From JACJYC01 sp964558465 (lineage in GTDB: Bacteria > Bacteroidota > Bacteroidia > Chitinophagales > Saprospiraceae), in NCBI GenBank assembly GCA_964558465.1, contig CAZLEF010000028.1, forward strand, positions 1 to 64,000: a stretch of DNA of 64,000 bases, given 5' to 3'. The stretch's first letter is position 1. The number at the start of each line of letters is the position of its first letter. Below, in pieces: positions 25,059 to 31,802 of the stretch. Position numbers and translations under genes: made by a program. The notes below the pieces were generated by a model, which was not told where the DNA came from, made no database searches, and saw nothing but the letters and a program-made list of their open reading frames with translations.

Positions 25059-27242
25059 ATGCGCAAAGATTTACAACATATCTTTCTTTTTTTTCTGGTC
25101 CTTTTTCCAACAGGTTCCGGTTATGCTCAGGAAGCCCCCAAGCCGGCTGACAGCCTGGGAGTCTGGACGATCAACCTGGAAGGGGTTACCTTATCCGGGA
25201 CTGCGGTCAGCCGGCAAAACCGGTTTTCCTTACTAACGAACAGCGACCCAACGCCCCGCCTCCGGGTTGGCGTCAACCTGGTACAGCGCGAGGCCAATGT
25301 CAACCTGGCCGGCGTCCTGGACCGGCTGCCCGGCATACAAATGCAACAAGGCGCCTTTAATACCAACCGGCTGAATGTGCGTGGCGCAGGGGCCCGTTCG
25401 CCCTTTGCGACCAACCGGTTTACGCTTTATTACGGCGAAATCCCGCTGACAAACGGCGCAGGCGAAACCGCCGTCGAGGAATGGGATCCGAACCTCGTGG
25501 GGCCTGCAGATATCTGGCGGGGTCCGGCGCCGAGTCAGTTGGGCGCCGGGGTCGGCGGAGCCATGAGGATCAATATTGCCCAGGACAGCCCCTACCCTAT
25601 TGCGCTCAAATCGGTTACGGGTTCCTTCGGCCTGTTTCAAAATACCCTCTACCTTGCCCCGTTCAAGGCTGAAAACGGCCTTTCACCACTGAAAATCAGC
25701 ATTTCCAGCACCCATGGCGACGGGTACCGCCAAAACAACCGTTACGACCGGACTTCAGCCCTTGCCGCCGGCGCCCTGGCACACAAGATCCGCATACTGG
25801 ATCCGGAGGTTGAAGGCGAAGCCCCGAGACGGCTTACGACCCGCAGACTGGACTATTTGTTTTATGGGCAGCATATCAAAGCCTTCATTCCCAGCAGTTT
25901 GAATGCCACCATTTTTACAGAAAGCCCGGAAAGCGCAGCAGCCAACTGGCTGGCTGCCAGGGGTGGAGAAAATGCATGGACGTTCACCGGCGGCGTCACC
26001 CAGCAATTTGCCTGGCTGACCCGGACGGGCAACGAGATCCGGACAAAGATCACCGCGTTTGGCCAGTCGCGAACCAACGACGAAAAAAGACCTCGTCCGC
26101 TCACGATACTGGATGAGAATAACCTCGCAGGAGGGGTTCGTTTTGTAATGGAATTCAACCCGGAACGACAGCCGCGCGCCAAAAATTCCTGGATCAAAAG
26201 TACCGGGTTGGAAGCCTACCGGGAAAGATACCGCCAAAAGAATTCCGAAAGCCTGGACATGGGCGCCACCGGCCCCTTCCTCTTCACCATCACCGAAAAA
26301 CGATGGCAATATTTCCTGTTTGCGGAAGGCCATATCCCGGTTCCGAAAATCGACATCGAATGGGGCCTCAACTTCAAACAAACGGGCAATAACTGGAATT
26401 TTTCCGCAGCTCCGGAAGACAATCTTTCAGCCGGGTCTGACCCCATTCTTTCTCCGAGGCTGGGCATCCGCCTGTTCCTTGATAAAAAACACCTGGCCGA
26501 ATGGTTCGCCCTCGTAAACAGTGGCGCTTTCTGGCCCGGTTCAGAATCCTCCTATGCCAATGGCGTTCGACTGGATTTGCTCCCGGAACGCGCCTGGAAC
26601 CTGGAATCGGGCATCCGGTTCCCCGGCTGGGCTCAAAACGGATTGGAAGCAGAAATAACGGCCTTTCGGATGAAAATCGACAACCTGCTCACGCCCCGGG
26701 AGTTGCTCTCAGGCGAGATCGTCCAGGTCAACGCCGGCAAAAGCCTGCACCAGGGAGTGGAGTTGCTCCTGGGAAAAACCTGGATCCGGGAAAACCCTGA
26801 ATTGTTTACCCGGTTGACTTATACCATCGGCGAATTCAAATTCCTGGAATATATCGGCGCAACCGGCAATTTCAGGGGCAACCAACTGGCCGGCGTAGCG
26901 CCGGTTCGCGCCCATGCTTCCGTTGACCTGGAGACCCGCCAGGGGTACTACCTGCACGTCAATTACGATTTTACCGACCGGATGTTCGCTAATGACGCCA
27001 ACACGGTTTTTTCCGAGTCTTTCGGGCTGATCTCCTTCCGTGCCGGCTGGCAAAAAGTGCTGAGCAACCAAAGAGGCGCCTATTACCTGCATTGCAACCT
27101 GTTTGCAGGCCTTGAAAACCTGGCAGATCTCCGGTACGCCTCCATGCTCCAGGTGAATGCAGCGGGTACTGTGCCGAGGTATTTTTATCCGGGGTTGCCG
27201 AGGCATTTTTATTTGGGGGTTTCGTTTCGGTTTGCGCCTTGA
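25059..27242 (+). CDS. TonB-dependent outer-membrane receptor (FecA-like)
   Basis: An outer-membrane gated channel of 727 residues. ATG 25059 is chosen because it starts a clear signal peptide (MRKDLQHIFLFFLVLFP, ending near GYAQ); 18 further residues could be added upstream. The plug domain has the pattern NLAGVLDRLPGIQMQQGAFNTNRLNVRGAG, followed by FTLYYGEIPLTNGAGETAVEEWDP and the ADIWRGPAPSQLGAGVGGAM segment. A 22-strand barrel follows. The C-terminus ends with strand HFYLGVSFRFAP, with a final aromatic near the end as in outer-membrane barrels. The N-terminal CarboxypepD extension typical of SusC proteins is absent, and no SusD gene is adjacent. This fits a receptor for iron chelates, vitamins or metals rather than glycans; the ligand is unknown. 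Confidence 0.9.
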   Translation: MRKDLQHIFLFFLVLFPTGSGYAQEAPKPADSLGVWTINLEGVTLSGTAVSRQNRFSLLTNSDPTPRLRVGVNLVQREANVNLAGVLDRLPGIQMQQGAFNTNRLNVRGAGARSPFATNRFTLYYGEIPLTNGAGETAVEEWDPNLVGPADIWRGPAPSQLGAGVGGAMRINIAQDSPYPIALKSVTGSFGLFQNTLYLAPFKAENGLSPLKISISSTHGDGYRQNNRYDRTSALAAGALAHKIRILDPEVEGEAPRRLTTRRLDYLFYGQHIKAFIPSSLNATIFTESPESAAANWLAARGGENAWTFTGGVTQQFAWLTRTGNEIRTKITAFGQSRTNDEKRPRPLTILDENNLAGGVRFVMEFNPERQPRAKNSWIKSTGLEAYRERYRQKNSESLDMGATGPFLFTITEKRWQYFLFAEGHIPVPKIDIEWGLNFKQTGNNWNFSAAPEDNLSAGSDPILSPRLGIRLFLDKKHLAEWFALVNSGAFWPGSESSYANGVRLDLLPERAWNLESGIRFPGWAQNGLEAEITAFRMKIDNLLTPRELLSGEIVQVNAGKSLHQGVELLLGKTWIRENPELFTRLTYTIGEFKFLEYIGATGNFRGNQLAGVAPVRAHASVDLETRQGYYLHVNYDFTDRMFANDANTVFSESFGLISFRAGWQKVLSNQRGAYYLHCNLFAGLENLADLRYASMLQVNAAGTVPRYFYPGLPRHFYLGVSFRFAP

Positions 27243-27376
27243 CTGCCAACTATAACTGCTGACTGGCTACTCAGTGGAATCAGCGCAATCCGCTTAATCT
27301 GCGTTTTAATCTGCGTTATTTTTCAGTGGAATCAGCGCAATCCACTTAATCTGCGTTTTAATCTGTGTTATTTTTC
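27243..27376. repeat. Degenerate heptads followed by a 52-bp tandem duplication
   Basis: Right after the receptor stop codon come about four degenerate 7-bp units (27243-27270). Then a 52-bp unit beginning TCAGTGGAATCAGCGCAATC occurs twice (27271-27322, 27323-27374) with two or three mismatches, and the start of a third copy. Inside each unit the phrase TTAATCTGCGTT and its variants is itself repeated. It is placed ahead of the papain-like gene. Confidence 0.88.
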
Positions 27377-27463
27377 AGCGGATCAGGAAACGAAACCAGC
27401 CCCTTTCATCGTTTGGGTAATACCTGAGAACAAAGCGCTATCGGTACAACTTATACTTCATCA

Positions 27464-28294
27464 ATGCTCCCCTTCATGAAAAACCTGATCACCGGGCTTT
27501 TGCCCTTGTTTTTTGTATTGACAGGACTGAACGTCCAAGCTCAGGATCTGCTTCCTAAATCGGCCCGAGGGCTGAAACTGGGCATCACCGAAGAGTCGCT
27601 CATCGATCATTTTATGCCGTATGTGCCCGGCGCGGGCAGCAATTCCCGCGATCTGCTGGAAGGCCAGAGCCTCAAACCCTACATGATGCCGGTGCGGCAG
27701 GTGGGCGTCCGGGGCGAAGCCATCACCTATGGTATTTCCAGCCTGATGGAGTTTTATGTCAACCTGGGTAAAAACTTCAAGGTCAACCTGAGTCCGGATT
27801 ATATCAGCCTCAACCTATCCGGTTCCGGAAAGACCATTACTTTTTCGGAGACCCTGAATTTCCTGGCCCAGGAAGGCACCGTCAATGCCGCAATCGTCAC
27901 CTATGACGCCCGTGAAGTTCCAGGCGCCGTCATGGCTACCCAGAAATACAAGATCGTCAATTACCTGCATATTTTCCGCGACCTGACCAAGGAGCGGCAG
28001 CGGGTATTTGAAACCAAAAAGGCCCTTCAACGTGGCAATCCGGTGCTGGTGGAAATGCAGGCCGGCGAAGGCATCAAATCTTTCACCGGCGCTAAATTCT
28101 GGGAACCGGATGGGGAAACGGATCAGAGCTACCCGCTCATCGTAGTCGGATTCAATGAAAACGACCAGGCTTTCGAGGTCATGAGCAGTTGGGGCAACCA
28201 ATGGGGCATGGGCGGTTATATCTGGGTCAAATACGACGACTTTGGTAAATTTGCGCGGAACGGGTTTGTACTCATTCCGGAGGATCGGTATTGA
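27464..28294 (+). CDS. Secreted papain-fold (C1-like) protein lacking the catalytic triad
   Basis: A 276-residue protein with a signal peptide (about residues 1-27, ending NVQAQ). The fold signature of C1 cysteine peptidases is visible. A helix segment, GEAITYGISSLMEFY, aligns with the papain CGSCWAFSAVAALE helix, LSPDYI aligns with LSEQYL, and SYPLIVVGFNE aligns with the DHAVAAVGY strand. MSSWGNQWGMGGYIWV aligns with NSWGxxWGxxGY. At the three catalytic positions the residues are Ala86 (for Cys), Tyr223 (for His) and Ser241 (for Asn), so peptidase activity is not expected. The frame is otherwise intact and full length, which argues for a retained non-catalytic role (binding or regulation). 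An alternative in-frame start is ATG 27476. Confidence 0.85.
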   Translation: MLPFMKNLITGLLPLFFVLTGLNVQAQDLLPKSARGLKLGITEESLIDHFMPYVPGAGSNSRDLLEGQSLKPYMMPVRQVGVRGEAITYGISSLMEFYVNLGKNFKVNLSPDYISLNLSGSGKTITFSETLNFLAQEGTVNAAIVTYDAREVPGAVMATQKYKIVNYLHIFRDLTKERQRVFETKKALQRGNPVLVEMQAGEGIKSFTGAKFWEPDGETDQSYPLIVVGFNENDQAFEVMSSWGNQWGMGGYIWVKYDDFGKFARNGFVLIPEDRY

Positions 28295-28335
28295 ACTTCG
28301 GCTCCGCTCAGTTCCCTGACTGTAAACTGAAGACT
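28293..28335. repeat. Hairpin repeat plus heptads after the papain-like gene
   Basis: On the minus strand, the loop GAGCGGAGCCGA (28298-28309) is enclosed by stem GAACT / AGTTC; the stem overlaps the preceding stop codon. Three 7-bp units follow at 28315-28335 (CTGACTG, TAAACTG, AAGACTG). It repeats the heptad-plus-hairpin layout seen after purC. Confidence 0.8.
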
Positions 28336-28354
28336 GTAAAAAAACGGATTTCAA

Positions 28355-29323
28355 ATGAAAGCACTGGTATTTGCAGAACAGGGGAAGCCCCTCGAATATA
28401 CCGATTTTCCCGATCCTGTACCGGGGGCGGGCGAGGTATTGGTCGACCTCAAGGCGGCTGCGCTCAACCGGCGCGATTACTTCATGACCAAAGGTTTGTA
28501 CCCCAACGTCAAAACGCCCGTTATCCTGGGTTCTGACGGCGCGGGCATAGCTGAGGGCCGGGCTGTTGTGATCAACCCCAACCAGAATTGGGGCGACAAC
28601 CCTGCCTTTGCTTCAAAGGCTTATACCATTCTCGGCATGCCCTCTCAGGGGACGCTGGCCGAAAAAACAGCAGTTCCAGCCGACCGGCTCCACCCGAAAC
28701 CCGCGCATCTCAACTGGCATGAAGCCGCCGTTCTGCCATTGGGGGGGCTGACCGCCTACAGGGCTATTTTCACCCGGGGACAACTCCAGGCAGGTCAAAA
28801 AGTGTTGATTACCGGCGCGGGGGGCGGCGTAGCCACGCTGGCGATCCAACTTGCCGTTGCAGGGGGCGGAGAAGTGTTCGTCACCTCCGGTTCGGAGGAA
28901 AAACTGGAAAAAGCGGCCGGTCTTGGGGTTCAGGGAGGCGCCAACTACCACGACGAAAATTGGCCCGCTGCCCTGAAAGAACAGGCCGGCGGGTTCGACC
29001 TGGTCATCGACAGCGCAGGCGGGCCCGGTTTCAATCACCTCGTGAAACTAACCCAACCGGGTGGCAGGCTGGTGGTTTACGGGGGTTCGCTGGGTCCGGT
29101 TTCCCAATTTTCACCCCAGATATTGTTCTGGCGACAACTTTCCGTTTTGGGCACAACCATGGGCACAGACGAAGAATTTGCACAGATGCTCGAATTGGTG
29201 ACGGCTCATAAAATCTATCCGGTCATCGATGGCGTTTTCCCGCTGAGCAACGGACAAGAGGCCTTCGCCCGGATGGCAGAGGGGACACAATTTGGGAAGA
29301 TCGTTGTTGATACCGCCTGTTGA
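28355..29323 (+). CDS. Zinc-independent MDR / quinone-oxidoreductase-like dehydrogenase
   Basis: A 322-residue member of the medium-chain dehydrogenase/reductase superfamily. The GroES-like domain has GEVLVDLKAAALNRRDYF and VILGSDGAG. The NADPH-binding domain has VLITGAGGGVATLAIQLA, an AxxGxxG-type variant, starting near residue 148. Catalytic and structural zinc ligands of alcohol dehydrogenases are absent, which fits quinone oxidoreductase / enoyl reductase relatives. It is expected to reduce quinones, enones or related carbonyls with NADPH in the cytoplasm. Neighbours give no pathway. Start ATG 28355. Confidence 0.9.
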   Translation: MKALVFAEQGKPLEYTDFPDPVPGAGEVLVDLKAAALNRRDYFMTKGLYPNVKTPVILGSDGAGIAEGRAVVINPNQNWGDNPAFASKAYTILGMPSQGTLAEKTAVPADRLHPKPAHLNWHEAAVLPLGGLTAYRAIFTRGQLQAGQKVLITGAGGGVATLAIQLAVAGGGEVFVTSGSEEKLEKAAGLGVQGGANYHDENWPAALKEQAGGFDLVIDSAGGPGFNHLVKLTQPGGRLVVYGGSLGPVSQFSPQILFWRQLSVLGTTMGTDEEFAQMLELVTAHKIYPVIDGVFPLSNGQEAFARMAEGTQFGKIVVDTAC

Positions 29324-29652
29324 CGAGATGAAGGAATTGCAACACCAAAACGCTGAGGTGGCAACTTGATTTTAATCATCAATATATTTAGTTAACAAAA
29401 GAGGTGTTTTTTTTTCACCACATAAGGTACATAGAAAACATAAGAAAGTGATTGAATAATGCCGATGGCATTATTCAATCACGTCTTTTCTATGTGTCCT
29501 TATGTATCTTATGTGGTGAAAAAAACCAAGCGCACGCAGGATGCGAAGCCATCCTGCTCTTGAAAAATGGAACTCCAATTGTTTACCATTTAGCAGGTGC
29601 ATTGTAAACCAAAGTTGCCTGTTTTCCAGACTTGGTCAATATTGCCCTTATC
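29324..29652. other. Gene-free gap of 329 bp
   Basis: No credible coding sequence. It holds a long imperfect palindrome (29407-29526, listed separately). About 125 bp of otherwise featureless sequence precede the phosphodiesterase pseudogene. Confidence 0.7.
29407..29526. repeat. Long palindromic element, about 57-bp arms
   Basis: Inner arms GTGATTGAATAATGCC (29448-29463) and GGCATTATTCAATCAC (29467-29482) are a perfect 16-bp inverted repeat with loop GAT. Outer arms TTTTTTTCACCACATAAG and CTTATGTGGTGAAAAAAA also pair perfectly, with an imperfect middle (ACATAG repeats). A T run at each 5' end gives T tracts on both strands. It could act as a bidirectional terminator or be a non-autonomous mobile element. 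Confidence 0.9.
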
Positions 29653-30155
29653 ATGAAAAAAATTGGACTGATCTCGGACACCCATGGATACCTCGACCCG
29701 AAGGTCTTCCAATATTTTGCAGAGGTGGACGAGATCTGGCATGCCGGCGATATCGGCGACGCCTCCGTATCCAACCAACTCGCCGCCTTCAAACCATTCA
29801 AAGCCGTTCACGGCAATATCGACGATGCCAACCTCCGCCGCCAATTCCCCTCGACCTCCGCTTTGATTGCGAAGGCCTCGACGTCTGGATCACGCATATC
29901 GGCGGTTATCCGGGGCGGTACAACCAGCGCGTAAAGGAAATCCTGAAGTCCCATCCGCCGGGTCTCTTCATCTGCGGCCATTCCCATATCCTCAAGGTGA
30001 TGCCCGACCAACAATTTAACCTCTTGCATATCAATCCCGGCGCTGCGGGCAAGCAGGGGTTCCACCAGGTGAAAACCATTGTCCGCTTTGCGGTTGAAAA
30101 CGGTAGAGTCCGGGATCTTGAAGTGGTGGAGATGGGTGATAGTCGTAAGCTATAA
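29653..30155 (+). pseudogene. YfcE/MJ0936-type metallophosphoesterase, frameshifted
   Basis: Two reading frames together encode one calcineurin-like phosphodiesterase of about 165 residues. The first frame carries GLISDTHGYLD, HAGDIGD and VHGNIDDANLRRQFP. The second carries LDLRFDCEGLDVWITHIGGYPG and FICGHSHILKV. All metal-ligand motifs (DxH, GDxxD, GNxD, TH, GHxH) are present and in order. The frame breaks in a run of four C (29847-29850), where five C would restore a continuous protein reading QFPLDLRF. Either a real inactivating deletion or an assembly/sequencing error in a homopolymer. The 3' end runs into a heptad repeat that supplies the stop codon. Confidence 0.85.
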
Positions 30156-30213
30156 GTCGTAAGTCGATACTATGCACTGACTTACGACTTATAACTTACA
30201 ACTTACGACTAAA
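30141..30213. repeat. Inverted heptad arrays between convergent genes
   Basis: Four 7-bp units (AGTCGTA, AGCTATA, AGTCGTA, AGTCGAT; 30141-30168) face four complementary units (ACTTACG, ACTTATA, ACTTACA, ACTTACG; 30180-30207) around a short spacer. They can form a stem of about 18 bp with one mismatch. The TAA at 30153-30155 ends the phosphodiesterase frame and the minus-strand TAG at 30209-30211 ends the cytochrome gene, both at or inside the array. Confidence 0.9.
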
Positions 30214-31627
30214 TAGATTTAAGATATTCAATGAGCGCGGCCCGGTCTTCGGCCTTCAAAAAATCCCCAAAAGTATGACCCTGGTTGCCGTAACCGGGGA
30301 GCGTTGTATCGTAAACCGTATTGGCGCCCGCCGTTTCAACCGAATAATTCCATCCCGCCTTTTGGTGGTTGTAGTCGCCGGTATCGAATGACCGTTTCCA
30401 GCGGGCAGGGCGTTGCGGGCTGTTCAGCAGGTCCTCCAGGGTAGGTACTGAGCCGTTGTGCAGATAAGGCGCTGTAGCCCAGACGCCGTCCAGCGGGGGC
30501 GCTACATAGCCGTTACCCGGTTCAAGTTTGGCGCCATACGGGTCCTTGCTGAACCAACTTCGGTTGTACCAATACACAAATTCGGCGTAAGCAAAATTGC
30601 TTTGTGCCAGAAGCGGATCTGTGCCCACTTCGTCAAGGGAAACCAGGAGGTTGGGATACCCGGCATCGCTTCCGTATTTGCCATGGCATTGGGCGCAATT
30701 CTCTTCAAAGATCATCTTTCCGGCCCCGACCAAAGCCGGGTTCAAAGGCTCGGGGTAAACCGGCGCTTCGAGCGTCAGGAGGTAAGCCAGCACATCGTCA
30801 AAATGGTTGTCGACCTTCCTGGCTTCGGTAGAATCCGTCACCGTCAGCAGGTTGGAAGCCATCATAAAACGCGCAAAATCCTTTCGCCCGACCGCCGTAT
30901 AGAACATGGCGTTTTTCTTTTTCAACAGCCACCAGGCCGGCACATCCGAGGGGACCACTTCGGCGGGAATAGCCGTCTGCGGTTGGTCGTACCAGGCCAG
31001 GTCGACCGGATTGCGGTGGGCGGCCAGCACGGCGGCCAGTTTGTCGGCCGGGTTGACGCCCCTCACCCTGGTGACCAGATAAGGGCCGGTAGCTTTCACC
31101 GCCCGGATAAAGTTTTTGGAGGCCTCCCATTGCGGCGAAGAACTTCCGTAAAACGCCTTGATACCCGCTTCCAGCAGCGGCGCGGCCTGCGACTGGTCCT
31201 GGGTGAAATCATAAGTGGAATTGCCCAATCCTACCACCAGTTGGCCATTCAGGTACTGGGCATGGCATTGCAGACAGTTGGGCGCTACGACCCGTACGCC
31301 GTTGGCTGCATCCACCGCGGTGTATTGGTAGTTGATATTCGCATTATCACCGGTACGACCCAATTCATTTTTGGTATCCTTCCCGATCGTGTTCACAAAA
31401 ATGTTATAGGGGATTCCACTCCGGATATAATCCCCATAGACCAGGTAATCCCGGCCGGCCTGCGCGTCGCCCGACCGCTGGGGTGACGGCGGAATAAAGG
31501 TGGTTCCTGCCGGCAGAACGGGCTCTCCGGGCCCTTCCGGAAGGTCGTTCTGGCAGGTGAGCAGCAGGGTGACGGCTGCCGCTGTGGCGAGCAGGGTGAG
31601 TTTGGAGAGGTTGTTTTTCAGGATCAT
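30209..31627 (-). CDS. Di-haem cytochrome c lipoprotein (peroxidase / RoxA-like superfamily)
   Basis: A 472-residue lipoprotein (SPII signal ending LLLTC at about residue 25). There are two CxxCH haem-binding sites, CLQCH near residue 119 and CAQCH near residue 313. The segment GVWATAPYLHNGSVPTLEDLL is typical of di-haem cytochrome c peroxidase / MauG and of the rubber-oxygenase-like RoxA group, which keep a PYLHNGSVPTL motif. The spacing of about 190 residues between haem sites and the size favour the RoxA-like or di-haem peroxidase-like branch over small cytochromes. Expected at the periplasmic face, where it would depend on the Ccm proteins encoded at 9-12 kb. Enzymatic substrate unknown. 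Confidence 0.87.
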   Translation of the reverse strand: MILKNNLSKLTLLATAAAVTLLLTCQNDLPEGPGEPVLPAGTTFIPPSPQRSGDAQAGRDYLVYGDYIRSGIPYNIFVNTIGKDTKNELGRTGDNANINYQYTAVDAANGVRVVAPNCLQCHAQYLNGQLVVGLGNSTYDFTQDQSQAAPLLEAGIKAFYGSSSPQWEASKNFIRAVKATGPYLVTRVRGVNPADKLAAVLAAHRNPVDLAWYDQPQTAIPAEVVPSDVPAWWLLKKKNAMFYTAVGRKDFARFMMASNLLTVTDSTEARKVDNHFDDVLAYLLTLEAPVYPEPLNPALVGAGKMIFEENCAQCHGKYGSDAGYPNLLVSLDEVGTDPLLAQSNFAYAEFVYWYNRSWFSKDPYGAKLEPGNGYVAPPLDGVWATAPYLHNGSVPTLEDLLNSPQRPARWKRSFDTGDYNHQKAGWNYSVETAGANTVYDTTLPGYGNQGHTFGDFLKAEDRAALIEYLKSI

Positions 31628-31632
31628 ATCAT

Positions 31633-31660
31633 ATGGATGTTAGCTAATGGATGTTAGCTA
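31633..31660. repeat. Perfect 14-bp tandem duplication
   Basis: ATGGATGTTAGCTA occurs twice back to back, 5 bp upstream of the cytochrome gene start (on the opposite strand). Confidence 0.85.
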
Positions 31661-31663
31661 TAT

Positions 31664-31798
31664 GTACCTCCGACCTCCGGTCGGAGGCTCTCGGCATCTG
31701 GCGATGGGATCGATAACCGATCCGATCGCCGGAATTGATCCAGGCCTCCGACCTCCGGTCGGGGGCCTGGGGTAGCTCCGACCGGAGGTCGGAGGTAC
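31664..31798. repeat. 135-bp element bounded by GTACCTCCGACCTCCGGTCGGA inverted ends
   Basis: The left end (31664-31685) and the inverted right end (31777-31798) are perfect inverted repeats of 22 bp. Each end is itself palindromic in its core (TCCGACCnnCGGTCGGA type). A third, near-identical copy lies inside at 31745-31763. The element occupies almost the whole gap between the di-haem cytochrome gene and the adhesin gene, four bases before the adhesin stop codon. No coding capacity. Confidence 0.9.
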
Positions 31799-31802
31799 TA
31801 GG

